Positions 1 to 8,458 of a DNA stretch of 64,000 nucleotides are shown here, in pieces. The DNA lies in the NCBI RefSeq assembly GCF_965219885.1, contig NZ_CBDCOT010000009.1, positions 744,001 to 808,000 on the forward strand, given 5' to 3'. How positions within the stretch are numbered: the stretch's first letter is position 1; each line of letters begins with the position of its first letter. The notes beneath the pieces are model-generated. The model ran no database searches. It was given only the letters and a program-made list of their open reading frames with translations, and was not told where the DNA came from. Source of the DNA: Curvivirga sp965219885. GTDB taxonomy: Bacteria; Pseudomonadota; Alphaproteobacteria; UBA8366; Aestuariispiraceae. The position numbers were made by a program, and so were the translations under genes.

Positions 1-2
1 CT

Positions 3-515
3 GGTACTTTTCCCATCCAATCTTTAGATGACATATCTTTGGACAGTTGGCGTGAAACTTTTGCCACCAATCTTGAAGCTCGCCTGTTTCTTAGTCGTGA
101 TTTGAAATCCAACCTTGGCAAAGATGGGCGTATTTTGTTTATCGGGTCTATGTCTGCAACGACGGCACGCAAGGGTGCGATGGCCTATTGTGCCTCAAAA
201 GCGGCTTCTTTCATGTTACAAGAATGCTTAAAGAAAGAATTTAATAATCAGGATCCTGCGGTTGGCATTGCCATTCCAGGCCCTGTCAAAACACCCATTC
301 TTGATCAAGGCATGGAGGCGGACTTATCTATCTTTCCCGATGGAGCCGGATATGCAAATTCACCACAAATTGATCCAGAACGTTTAGGTCGATTTCTCAG
401 CTGGTTATTGATAGAGACAGATCGTATTAGCTATGAGTCAAAACAATGGGACATACGTCATGAAGATCACCATAACCAATGGCTTGGGGAAGATGAACTT
501 TTTATTACAGTATGA
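3..515 (+). CDS. Short-chain dehydrogenase/reductase (SDR), 5'-truncated by window edge
   Basis: The reading frame is open from base 3, so the start codon and the N-terminal Rossmann nucleotide-binding motif lie outside the window. The visible part has the C-terminal half of a classical SDR: a W-x3-F-x2-N helix, a catalytic serine in the segment GSMSA, and the catalytic tyrosine and lysine in YCASK, followed by a proline-glycine segment after the last core strand. SDRs reduce or oxidise alcohols and ketones with NAD(P)(H). The substrate cannot be told from this sequence. It ends 135 bp before the tmpA-like gene on the same strand, so a shared transcript is possible but not shown. Confidence 0.85.
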   Translation, partial: GTFPIQSLDDISLDSWRETFATNLEARLFLSRDLKSNLGKDGRILFIGSMSATTARKGAMAYCASKAASFMLQECLKKEFNNQDPAVGIAIPGPVKTPILDQGMEADLSIFPDGAGYANSPQIDPERLGRFLSWLLIETDRISYESKQWDIRHEDHHNQWLGEDELFITV

Positions 516-650
516 GTTTTCATTCATGCATGCATGACAATTTTGAGGAAACTTCTTTTCCAATTCGCTTTCAATATCTGCTATAAGGCTAGTCATAAGA
601 AATTTCTTTCATCCCCATAGATTTTACAGATAGTTGAAAGACGATCAGCG

Positions 651-1754
651 ATGACACAATTAAATAGTCTCGATTTTGACCCAAATAAATTAACCCTGAC
701 TTGGGCGGATGGCAGCAGCAGCCAGTTTCACGCGGTATGGCTGCGCGATAACGTTTTAGAAGAAGATGCACGCCACAAAAATGGCCAACGTCTTTTTGAC
801 TGGTCCGAATTACCACGTGACTTTTCCATGAAGTCAGCCGAAGTTGATGGTGACACAATCAAGATCAATTTCAATGCTGGGGATCGTCAATCATCCTATC
901 CGATTGAATGGTTAAAAACATATGCCTATGACAATCAGGCACCTGAAAAGTCATATGAAATTTGGGGTAAAGACCTAGATCTTTCAGTGATCTATCATGA
1001 TTATACTGAAGTACAAAAAGGCGGACAGGCCATGTGCGACTGGCTAAAATCTGTTCGTAAATATGGTTTTGGCATTATTCAAAATGTACCACAGGAAGAA
1101 GGTATGGTTTTGAATATTCTAAACAGTTTTGGCTTTGTACGTGAAACCAATTACGGCAAATTATTTGAGGTTCGCACCGAAGAAAACCCAAACAATCTAG
1201 CCTTCACACCTTTAGGCTTAAATGTGCATACAGATAATCCTTATCGTGATCCGGTTCCAGGCTTGCAAGCATTACATTGTCTTGAATCCAATAATGATGG
1301 TGGTGAATCTGTATTCGTTGATGGATATAAAGTGGCTGAACTACTTCGTCAGGAAGAACCGATCTATTTTGATTTACTCTCCAGCTACCACGCGAATTTC
1401 CGTTTCTGCGATGGGAAGGCTGATTTGAAAAACCGCGCAACTGTTATTGGCGTAGATAATTTTGGTCATTTCACCCATATTCGCTATAACAACCGTTCTG
1501 CGGCACCTTTGAACTTACCTGCAAATGTAATGGAAGATTACTATACCGCATTACTAGCATATGCAGATATGTTACACCGCGAAGAAGTCGAAGTTCTATT
1601 CAAACTAAAACAAGGTGAACTTGTATTATTTGACAATGAACGTGTATTGCATGGGCGCAAAGGTTTTGCCGGCGGAAAACGCCATCTTCAAGGCAGTTAC
1701 GCAGATAAGGATTCCTTAAACAGCTGGATCAATATCTGGGAAGCTAAGCAGTAA
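651..1754 (+). CDS. tmpA: TmpA-like Fe(II)/2-oxoglutarate dioxygenase (gamma-butyrobetaine hydroxylase family)
   Basis: A 367-residue protein with an N-terminal gamma-butyrobetaine-hydroxylase-like domain (about residues 10-95) and a C-terminal TauD/TfdA-type double-stranded beta helix. The iron ligands are visible as H193-x-D195 (NVHTD) and H334 (VLHGRKGF). R344 in KRHLQG is the probable 2-oxoglutarate anchor. The family hydroxylates quaternary-ammonium substrates. The next gene, 30 bp downstream, is an HD-type di-iron oxygenase. That pairing is the signature of TmpA-TmpB, in which TmpA hydroxylates 2-(trimethylammonio)ethylphosphonate at C1. The N-terminal domain has no cysteines, so the structural zinc site of true gamma-butyrobetaine hydroxylases is absent. 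The alternative call is carnitine biosynthesis, which the neighbour makes less likely. Confidence 0.8.
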   Translation: MTQLNSLDFDPNKLTLTWADGSSSQFHAVWLRDNVLEEDARHKNGQRLFDWSELPRDFSMKSAEVDGDTIKINFNAGDRQSSYPIEWLKTYAYDNQAPEKSYEIWGKDLDLSVIYHDYTEVQKGGQAMCDWLKSVRKYGFGIIQNVPQEEGMVLNILNSFGFVRETNYGKLFEVRTEENPNNLAFTPLGLNVHTDNPYRDPVPGLQALHCLESNNDGGESVFVDGYKVAELLRQEEPIYFDLLSSYHANFRFCDGKADLKNRATVIGVDNFGHFTHIRYNNRSAAPLNLPANVMEDYYTALLAYADMLHREEVEVLFKLKQGELVLFDNERVLHGRKGFAGGKRHLQGSYADKDSLNSWINIWEAKQ

Positions 1755-1784
1755 AATAACTCATCAAAAAAAGAGAGATTAAAA

Positions 1785-2357
1785 ATGCAGGATCATAAAA
1801 CAGTTACCAAAGAAAACGTGGTTGATTTCCTAATCGACATGTTTAATTCACGTGGGCAAGATGAATATCTTGGTGAGGCCATCACACAATCAGACCATAT
1901 GTTGCAATGCGCCGTTGTTGCGGATCAGTTTGAGGCAAAAGAATCTGTGATCCTTGCAAGCTTGCTTCATGATGTTGGTCATTTTATGCATGATTATGAT
2001 TTTGATTGTGCCGATCATGGGATCGATAGTCGCCATGAAGATGTTGCAGATGATTTCCTGAAAAAATTTTATCCACCAGAAGTAACCGAACCTGTTCGTA
2101 TGCATGTGGATGCAAAACGTTATCTTTGCGCCGTTGAACCAGACTATTTCGGCAAACTCTCTGAAGCTTCTGTTCATTCCTTAAAGCTTCAAGGCGGCCC
2201 TATGTCGGCTGAGGAAGTGAAAAAGTTTGAAGAAAGCCCACATTTAAAAGACGCACTAGATCTGCGCCGCTTCGAAGAAGCAGGTAAAGTTGATGGTGTT
2301 GAAACACCAAAAATCGAAGAATATCGTAGTTTAATGGAAAAATTTCTGCTGAACTAA
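1785..2357 (+). CDS. tmpB: TmpB/PhnZ-like HD-domain mixed-valent di-iron phosphonate oxygenase
   Basis: A 190-residue HD-domain protein preceded by a ribosome site (aagagag). The residues that define PhnZ/TmpB oxygenases are all present at matching spacing: Y28 and E31 in EYLGEAITQ, metal ligands H38, H62-D63, H66, H84, H107 and D159, and a basic substrate-pocket residue K111. The motif LQGGPM (residues 135-140) is typical of the phosphonate group and not of HD phosphohydrolases. PhnZ cleaves 2-amino-1-hydroxyethylphosphonate to glycine and phosphate. TmpB cleaves the trimethylated analogue to glycine betaine and phosphate. The partner gene here is a TmpA-type dioxygenase rather than a PhyH-type PhnY, so TmpB is the better name. 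The unit ends at a terminator just downstream. Confidence 0.85.
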   Translation: MQDHKTVTKENVVDFLIDMFNSRGQDEYLGEAITQSDHMLQCAVVADQFEAKESVILASLLHDVGHFMHDYDFDCADHGIDSRHEDVADDFLKKFYPPEVTEPVRMHVDAKRYLCAVEPDYFGKLSEASVHSLKLQGGPMSAEEVKKFEESPHLKDALDLRRFEEAGKVDGVETPKIEEYRSLMEKFLLN

Positions 2358-2379
2358 GCAATTGATGATATTTTACTTT

Positions 2380-2420
2380 AAACCCGCCAGTAATATCTCT
2401 TGGCGGGTTTTACTTTTTTA
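2380..2420 (+). terminator. Rho-independent terminator after tmpB
   Basis: A perfect 10-bp stem AAACCCGCCA/TGGCGGGTTT (2380-2389 and 2401-2410) with an 11-nt loop is followed by a T-rich tract ending at 2420. It lies 22 bp after the tmpB stop and separates the phosphonate unit from the following hydrolase gene. Confidence 0.85.
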
Positions 2421-2440
2421 TCCCTAGATAATCCAATTCC

Positions 2441-2463
2441 ATTTCCTATATCGTATAGGAAAT
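2441..2463. promoter_or_regulatory. Perfect inverted repeat upstream of the alpha/beta hydrolase (candidate operator)
   Basis: The arms ATTTCCTATA and TATAGGAAAT are exact reverse complements around a 3-nt spacer (TCG). The site ends 20 bp before the start codon at 2484. Its compact, AT-rich form fits a dimeric repressor site better than a terminator, because no T-tract follows. The binding protein is unknown. Confidence 0.5.
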
Positions 2464-2483
2464 GTGCAATCGGATTTATGGTT

Positions 2484-3683
2484 ATGAAACTGACTCTTGG
2501 GAAATCATTACGGAATTTTGCTGGCGCTACTGCTTTACTGGCATTAGGCAGTTGTTCGTCTGTACCCAATACGGCAAGTTTTACACCCAATGAATCTTTA
2601 CCCCCCTATACGCAAGATAGCTATGCAGAATACATCTCAGAAACACGTGACTGGTTAAGTAAAAACCGTGCGTTCATCAGTGAAGATTTAGTTGCTGAAC
2701 TTAACGCAAACTCACCCTTTGAAAAGCGCCCAGATCATCCAACGAATAAAGGTATTTTATTAATCCACGGTCTGGCAGACTCCCCCTATAGTTTTCATGA
2801 TGTCGCCGACCAACTGGTTCAACAAGGATATCTAGTTCGAAGCCTTCTTATTCCCGGCCATGGAAGTCGACCAGCCGATTTGATGCTTCCTGAATATGAG
2901 GATTGGAAACTCTTGGTCGAACATCACGCTGCTTTGATGAAACAGGAAGTAGATGAAATATGGATGGGTGGTTTTTCAACAGGTGCTAATCTTGTAACAA
3001 ATTACGCCTTACAAGATGACGATATTTCTGGACTTTTATTATTTTCCCCAGCTTTTAAGCCAAAAAGCACAACCATGATCCAATTGGCAAAATGGGTGAA
3101 AGAGGTCATGCCTTGGGCAGATGCAGAATTGGAAGATAACTTTATACGTTATAATTCGCTACCGACCCATGGTGGCGCTTTATATGCGGAAACCTTTAAC
3201 GTGGTGACAGATCGACTAGAAGGATATGGAGAATATAACAAACCTGTCTTCATCGCCTTAGCCGAAGATGACAGTGTTGTTGATACGGATAACATCCGAC
3301 ATATCTTTGACACGCAATTCACCCATCCAGATAGTCGTATGGTGTGGCTCGGTGATCCGATAAAGGAAAATCCACGCATTGATCAGTTTCCCATGACATT
3401 GCCTAAACAACGCATTTCAACAGGCTCTCATATGGCACCGTTATTTAGTCCGGATAACCCCTATTACGGAACCAACGCTTCTATTCGCATTTGTGAGAAT
3501 GGACAAACACCCGAACAACAAGACGCATGTTTAAGAGGCGCCAAAATCTGGTATTCTCATTATGGATATGTTGAAGATAGTAAAATCCATGGGCGCCTCA
3601 CCTATAATCCATATTTCAACGAGATGATTGGCTCAATCTATGAAACTTTAGGTATTGAAGATCAGGTAGCGTCCCAAAACTAA
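2484..3683 (+). CDS. Alpha/beta hydrolase lipoprotein (serine hydrolase)
   Basis: The start at 2484 (ATG; a second in-frame ATG is at 2478) gives a 399-residue protein with a lipoprotein signal: basic N-terminus, hydrophobic stretch, and lipobox LGSC with C24 as the lipidated residue. The mature part is an alpha/beta hydrolase. It shows an oxyanion segment HGLADSP (95-101), nucleophile S165 in GFSTG, a probable acid in the segment ALAEDDSVVD, and a histidine in GSHMAP. It probably acts on ester or amide substrates at the envelope. The substrate is unknown. An inverted repeat sits just upstream. Its 3' end overlaps the convergent gene by 4 bp. Confidence 0.8.
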   Translation: MKLTLGKSLRNFAGATALLALGSCSSVPNTASFTPNESLPPYTQDSYAEYISETRDWLSKNRAFISEDLVAELNANSPFEKRPDHPTNKGILLIHGLADSPYSFHDVADQLVQQGYLVRSLLIPGHGSRPADLMLPEYEDWKLLVEHHAALMKQEVDEIWMGGFSTGANLVTNYALQDDDISGLLLFSPAFKPKSTTMIQLAKWVKEVMPWADAELEDNFIRYNSLPTHGGALYAETFNVVTDRLEGYGEYNKPVFIALAEDDSVVDTDNIRHIFDTQFTHPDSRMVWLGDPIKENPRIDQFPMTLPKQRISTGSHMAPLFSPDNPYYGTNASIRICENGQTPEQQDACLRGAKIWYSHYGYVEDSKIHGRLTYNPYFNEMIGSIYETLGIEDQVASQN

Positions 3684-4432
3684 AGTTGAAACAAACGTCC
3701 CCATTTATCAGATATGTTTGTATAGCCCATTAAACGTATTGCATGCCAGGCGATTGCCTGATTACTACTCACCACAGGAATAGATAATTCTTTTTCTAGA
3801 ACTTCTATCACCTCAATAGATCGCATTGCAGTACAAGATAAAAACATGGCCTCTGCCGCAGGATGCAGACAGGCCTTCGCCTCTTTTACAATGGCAGCCG
3901 GATCAATACGGGTGATATCTGCATCTTCCAGAACACCAAATCCCGCGATGTTCAAAATTTCCAATCCTTTTGCTGCAAAGGTTTCTCCAACCTTTCTATT
4001 CACATCCGGAATATAAGGTGTCAATAAAGACAGTTTTGTCACATCTAATGCCTTAAATGCTGCTGCCGCCGCGGTGATGGGGTTTGTTACTTTTGCGCTT
4101 GGTTTTACTTTTTGGATTTCTTCACGCAATCGATCTTCCCCAATCGCTGCGGTGCCCGAAGAACAACCATAGGCAATTACATCAACCGCCTTATCAGGCA
4201 ATAAGTTATGGGTTGCACGTTCCAAATCTTGTGCCATTGCGGCCAAGCTATCCTCTGTAACCTGCCCATCAAAAATAATCCGATTGGTTAGGATAGACAC
4301 ATCAAAGTCATTTAACATATCGCGCAAATTATCTTCGATAATATGATCAGTCGATAACGCAATCAGGCCTAATTTCTTGCCGTCAAAATATTCAGATTTC
4401 TGATAGTCAGGATTGATTTTGGTAATTTCCAT
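3680..4432 (-). CDS. Asp/Glu racemase / maleate isomerase family protein
   Basis: A 250-residue protein with the two-cysteine architecture of the Asp/Glu racemase superfamily: C90 in YGCSSG and C200 in LSCTAMR. The second motif followed by an arginine, and the preceding PITA segment, resemble the maleate cis-trans isomerase, arylmalonate decarboxylase and EutA branch rather than amino-acid racemases. These enzymes isomerise or decarboxylate small dicarboxylates. The exact substrate is not readable. It stands alone: it converges on the lipoprotein hydrolase with a 4-bp overlap of stop codons and diverges from dusA. Confidence 0.75.
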   Translation of the reverse strand: MEITKINPDYQKSEYFDGKKLGLIALSTDHIIEDNLRDMLNDFDVSILTNRIIFDGQVTEDSLAAMAQDLERATHNLLPDKAVDVIAYGCSSGTAAIGEDRLREEIQKVKPSAKVTNPITAAAAAFKALDVTKLSLLTPYIPDVNRKVGETFAAKGLEILNIAGFGVLEDADITRIDPAAIVKEAKACLHPAAEAMFLSCTAMRSIEVIEVLEKELSIPVVSSNQAIAWHAIRLMGYTNISDKWGRLFQL

Positions 4433-4550
4433 TCATGTGACTCCCACTGCACCTTCTTGAAAATCTATAGACTGTTTCTTATCTCCCCGGAAGTAAAATC
4501 AAACGCCCCACCCCTTGCAAAACAACAATATTCGCAGTATCACGCCCTTT

Positions 4551-5579
4551 ATGACTGACATCACATTTAAACGCCCCGACCCGATTACCAATGCACGCAA
4601 ACTTTCCATCGCGCCGATGATGGATTGGACGGATCGTTTTGACCGTTATTTCCTGCGTCTATTGTCCCGTAATATGTTGCTATATACAGAGATGGTGACC
4701 ACAGGTGCGTTACTGCATGGGGATGTGGAACGTCATTTAGAATTCGATAGAGCCGAACATCCAGTTGCCTGCCAATTAGGGGGACATAACCCGGGTGATC
4801 TGGCCCATGCTGCCAAGCTTGTGAAAAAATATGGGTATGATGAAGTAAACCTGAATGTGGGCTGTCCATCAGATCGTGTGCAGAATGGTCGATTTGGCGC
4901 ATGTTTGATGGCAGAACCTGATACAGTGGCAAATGCCGTTAAATCCATGCAAGATGCCGTGGATTTGCCTGTCACAGTCAAACATCGTATCGGCATCGAT
5001 GATAATGATCATTATGACTATATGCGCAACTTCGTGGAAACTGTTGCCAAAGCAGGATGCGAACATTTCATCGTACATGCCCGCGTGGCAATTTTGCAGG
5101 GTCTAAGCCCCAAGGAAAACCGTGACATTCCGCCTTTAAAATATGATTTTGCCTATCGTTTAAAACAGGAATTTCCAGAACTTCATATCAGTATCAATGG
5201 CGGCATTCAGACCATTGAAGACAGTATTGAACATCTTAATCATGTGGATGGGGTTATGATTGGACGGGCAGCCTATAACAACCCATATATGCTGGTGGAA
5301 GCAGACCACAAAATCTTTGGTGACCCCGTTGATATACCAAGCCGCCATGATGTGTTACGTCAAATGTATCCTTATGTGGAAAAAGAACTGTCCCGCGGTA
5401 CACCACTCATACAGATCACACGCCATTTATTAGGTGTCTTTGCAGGTATTCCGGGCGGACGTAAATATCGTCGTCATCTCAGCGAAAATGCCTATAAGAA
5501 AGAATCTGGATTGGAAGTATTGGAAACTGCACTTGGCTTCGTCTCAGAAGAAGCTGCCGCCCTTCATCCAGCCGCGTGA
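4551..5579 (+). CDS. dusA: tRNA-dihydrouridine synthase A
   Basis: This flavoenzyme reduces specific uridines in the tRNA D-loop to dihydrouridine. The N-terminal signature SIAPMMDWTDRF and the segment LLYTEMVTTGALLHGD are diagnostic of DusA. The catalytic cysteine is in NVGCPSDRVQNGRFGACLM, and GRAAYNNP near the FMN phosphate site is conserved. ATG at 4551 gives 342 residues, a usual DusA length. An upstream TTG at 4515 would add 12 residues of low similarity. The stop codon is immediately followed by the stop of convergent rnhA, with no intergenic base. Confidence 0.95.
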   Translation: MTDITFKRPDPITNARKLSIAPMMDWTDRFDRYFLRLLSRNMLLYTEMVTTGALLHGDVERHLEFDRAEHPVACQLGGHNPGDLAHAAKLVKKYGYDEVNLNVGCPSDRVQNGRFGACLMAEPDTVANAVKSMQDAVDLPVTVKHRIGIDDNDHYDYMRNFVETVAKAGCEHFIVHARVAILQGLSPKENRDIPPLKYDFAYRLKQEFPELHISINGGIQTIEDSIEHLNHVDGVMIGRAAYNNPYMLVEADHKIFGDPVDIPSRHDVLRQMYPYVEKELSRGTPLIQITRHLLGVFAGIPGGRKYRRHLSENAYKKESGLEVLETALGFVSEEAAALHPAA

Positions 5580-6035
5580 TTAATCGGAATTCGCATCCAA
5601 AAGGATTTTATTCGCGGCTTGGCGGGCTAATTCATCGCAACGTTCATTTTCAATATGGCCTGCATGACCTTTGACCCATTTCCATTTAACATCATGAATG
5701 GAGACAGCCTCATCAAGACGTTGCCATAGATCCGCATTTTTAACCGGTTTCTTTGCAGCGGTTTTCCAACCGTTTTTCTTCCAATTAATAATCCATTTGG
5801 TGATGCCATCTTTCACATAGGTACTATCTGTTGTGAGGACCACTTGCATGGGGCGTTTTAAAGTTTCCAATCCCTGTATCGCCGCCATCAATTCCATGCG
5901 ATTATTCGTGGTGTCCAACTCACCACCGGATAGTTCCTTTTCGGTGCCCTTCCAACGCATGATAGTCCCCCAACCGCCTGGTCCGGGATTTCCGCTGCAC
6001 GCGCCATCGGTGAAAATTTCAACAGGATTGGACAT
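5580..6035 (-). CDS. rnhA: Ribonuclease HI
   Basis: It cleaves the RNA strand of RNA-DNA hybrids during replication and R-loop removal. The protein has 151 residues and the four carboxylates of the E. coli enzyme at identical numbering: D10, E48, D70 and D134, with H124 in the flexible loop (KGHAGH). The tryptophan-rich basic handle (residues 81-100) is present. It is the third gene of an ispH-thrB-rnhA unit; the gap to thrB is 8 bp. This gene order is common in alphaproteobacteria. Confidence 0.97.
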   Translation of the reverse strand: MSNPVEIFTDGACSGNPGPGGWGTIMRWKGTEKELSGGELDTTNNRMELMAAIQGLETLKRPMQVVLTTDSTYVKDGITKWIINWKKNGWKTAAKKPVKNADLWQRLDEAVSIHDVKWKWVKGHAGHIENERCDELARQAANKILLDANSD

Positions 6036-6043
6036 TGGCTTTC

Positions 6044-7009
6044 CTATTTCTCTAATCCATATTCAGTCGGACTTTTAATATGACCATGGAATTTCAAATA
6101 GCCATAATATTCCATTGGATCCTTTGGTTTCACCAACGCACCTTCAGGATGATTGAGCCAATCATAAAGGCGAGTTAACAAGAAACGCAAGGAACTGCCA
6201 CGGGCAAAAATTGGTAAAGCTTCCATTTCAGCAATCGAAAGGGCGCGCACCTTGTTGTAGCCGGACAACATCTGTTTCGCTTTGGTAATATTGAAACTAC
6301 CATCACGTTCAAAACACCATGCATTCAAACAAATCGCCAAGTCATAGGCGTAGAAATCTGTACAGGCGAAATAGAAATCAATGATACCAGATAATTTCTT
6401 ATCCAAGAAAAAGACATTATCGGTAAATAAATCCGCATGAATAACACCACGAGGTAAATCTGTCGGCCAGTGATTGGAAAGATAATCAAATTCCGCTTCT
6501 AATTCTGCCGCCAACCCCTGCTTCACTTCATCCGCACGGTCCGTGCAATCATCCAAAAGCTTACGCCAACCCTCAACGGATAACGCATTATCCCGTTCCA
6601 TATCAAAATCGGCACCTGCCAAATGGAACTGCGCCAAAGCTTTTCCTAATTCCGCACAATGAAAAGGCATAACCTGCTTAGGCGACATGCCATCAAGAAA
6701 ACTAATCATTGCTGCGGGGCGTCCACAAAGTTCCCGTAAAGCCTGTCCATTTTTGCCATGAACAGGTAAAGGACAATTCACACCTTTTTCAGCTAAATGG
6801 TCCATTAGATTTAAGAAAAATGGCAAATCATCCGGATTAACGCGTTTTTCATAAAGCGTTAAAATCAAAGGCATTTTGGTTGTTTTTAGCAGATAATTTG
6901 AATTTTCCACGCCTTCGGCGATACCTTTGGCAGAAACGATTTCACCCACATCATAATGGGTTAAAAATTCACGCAAATCTGCATCGGAAACTTCCGTATA
7001 AACAGCCAT
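6044..7009 (-). CDS. thrB: Homoserine kinase (APH-fold type)
   Basis: It phosphorylates homoserine for threonine synthesis. At 321 residues it belongs to the aminoglycoside-phosphotransferase-like ThrB of alphaproteobacteria and pseudomonads, not the GHMP kinase of enterics. Visible signatures are the N-terminal GIAEGVENSNYLL glycine loop, the catalytic H-A-D-x3-D-N segment in GVIHADLFTDNVFF, and the metal-binding GIIDFYFACTDFYAYDLA. It is translated between ispH (19-bp gap) and rnhA (8-bp gap). Confidence 0.95.
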   Translation of the reverse strand: MAVYTEVSDADLREFLTHYDVGEIVSAKGIAEGVENSNYLLKTTKMPLILTLYEKRVNPDDLPFFLNLMDHLAEKGVNCPLPVHGKNGQALRELCGRPAAMISFLDGMSPKQVMPFHCAELGKALAQFHLAGADFDMERDNALSVEGWRKLLDDCTDRADEVKQGLAAELEAEFDYLSNHWPTDLPRGVIHADLFTDNVFFLDKKLSGIIDFYFACTDFYAYDLAICLNAWCFERDGSFNITKAKQMLSGYNKVRALSIAEMEALPIFARGSSLRFLLTRLYDWLNHPEGALVKPKDPMEYYGYLKFHGHIKSPTEYGLEK

Positions 7010-7028
7010 TATTTTTCCTTTTTCTTAC

Positions 7029-7973
7029 TTAATCTTTGAGCAGGCGGGGTAATTTGAATTCAATATTTTCTTCGGCCGTTACCTTATGAAAAACGGTTAG
7101 ATCGAATTTCTCACGACAGGCTTCAATAACTTCTTCGACCAGTATTTCAGGAGCTGAAGCACCAGCAGAAATCCCCAATTTACCAATACCGTCAAACCAG
7201 CTCCAATCAATTTCAGATGCTCTTTGAATAAGGTAAGCCGGGATATCGCCTGTTTGTTTGGCCACATCAACCAACCGTTTAGAGTTTGACGAATTTGGCG
7301 CGCCAATAATGAAGGCCAAATCTACATCTTCCGCCACGGCCTTCATTGCGGCCTGACGATTGGTTGTCGCATAACAAATATCTTCGCGCTTAGGCCCTTG
7401 AAGTTGTGGAAATTTCGCTTGCAAAGCAGCTAAAATATCTTTGGTTTCATCCACAGATAAAGTCGTTTGCGTTGCATAAGCCAGCTCTTGATCTTCTGGA
7501 AAATTCAGCTTTTCCACATCTTCGACTGTTTCAACCAGTGTCATCGCACCCTCATCCAATTGACCCATTGTGCCAATCACTTCTGGATGACCTGCATGCC
7601 CAATTAAAATAATATGACGCCCTTTTTCAAAATGACGTTCCGCCCCGCGATGTACTTTTGACACCAATGGACAAGTGGCATCCAGATAAATCATTTGACG
7701 TTTTTCAGCAGCAGCAGGCACAGATTTTGGTACGCCATGGGCAGAAAATACAACAGGACGATCAGCTGGACATTCATCCAGTTCATCAACAAAGATCGCT
7801 CCTTTATTTTCAAGAGATTCAACGACATAGCGATTATGAACGATTTCATGGCGGACATATACAGGCGCCCCAAATTTTTTGAGTGCTTCTTCAACGATCA
7901 AAATTGCACGATCCACGCCCGCGCAAAAACCACGCGGCCCCGCCAATACAATTTCCAGTTTTTGTTTCGTCAT
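7029..7973 (-). CDS. ispH: 4-hydroxy-3-methylbut-2-enyl diphosphate reductase
   Basis: It catalyses the last step of the methylerythritol phosphate pathway, giving isopentenyl and dimethylallyl diphosphate. At 314 residues it has the three cluster cysteines: C17 in GPRGFCAGVDRAI, the cysteine of DATCPLVSKVH, and that of CYATTNRQ. The substrate-binding SSNSKRLV segment and conserved histidines are present. It is the first gene of the ispH-thrB-rnhA unit and diverges from the CDGSH protein gene; both encode iron-sulfur proteins. Confidence 0.97.
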   Translation of the reverse strand: MTKQKLEIVLAGPRGFCAGVDRAILIVEEALKKFGAPVYVRHEIVHNRYVVESLENKGAIFVDELDECPADRPVVFSAHGVPKSVPAAAEKRQMIYLDATCPLVSKVHRGAERHFEKGRHIILIGHAGHPEVIGTMGQLDEGAMTLVETVEDVEKLNFPEDQELAYATQTTLSVDETKDILAALQAKFPQLQGPKREDICYATTNRQAAMKAVAEDVDLAFIIGAPNSSNSKRLVDVAKQTGDIPAYLIQRASEIDWSWFDGIGKLGISAGASAPEILVEEVIEACREKFDLTVFHKVTAEENIEFKLPRLLKD

Positions 7974-8101
7974 ATCCTAATCCACCAAGCTGAATCTCTT
8001 AGTATATTTATAAGGCTAGCCTTTCGTTCCAAGCGGTTTTACACTATGGCTTCACATATGAAAACCGAATTACAATGTTTTTAAATCAGGAAAAAGAAAA
8101 A

Positions 8102-8362
8102 ATGGAAGATAAAAACCTCATACCTGATATTCCTCAAGTTGCTCCATATTCTCTGAAGGTGGAAGAAGGAAAAACTTATTATTGGTGTGCATGCGGTAAA
8201 TCATCCAAACAACCTTTCTGTGATGGATCTCATAAAGAAACAGGTTTTGCGCCAATAGCCTATAAAGCAACCAAGACACGCCAAGTATTTTTCTGTGGCT
8301 GCAAACTGACCAAACGCCCGCCACTTTGTGATGGAGAACATGCCCGCTTAATCGACGGATAA
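8102..8362 (+). CDS. Twin CDGSH-type iron-sulfur protein
   Basis: An 86-residue protein with two C-x-C...CDG(S/E)H motifs: CACGKSSKQPFCDGSH and CGCKLTKRPPLCDGEH. Each can hold a [2Fe-2S] cluster with 3-Cys/1-His ligation, as in mitochondrial CISD3 and bacterial homologues. These are electron- or cluster-transfer proteins. No partner is indicated other than divergent ispH. ATG at 8102 is preferred over ATG 8075 because AGGAAAAAG lies just before it and the extra nine residues are lysine/glutamate filler. Confidence 0.9.
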   Translation: MEDKNLIPDIPQVAPYSLKVEEGKTYYWCACGKSSKQPFCDGSHKETGFAPIAYKATKTRQVFFCGCKLTKRPPLCDGEHARLIDG

Positions 8363-8458
8363 GATAAAACAACATGAATATAGGCAAATACTTGACCATC
8401 TCCATAAACTAGCCGATATAGTTAAACCATCGAAATCACCCTGAACACAGGATATTCC

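Noticed and set aside
524..537. 14-bp palindrome TCATGCATGCATGA between the SDR and tmpA genes
   Set aside because: It is built of repeated ATGC units, so it is easily palindromic by chance, and it is over 110 bp from tmpA with no promoter context.
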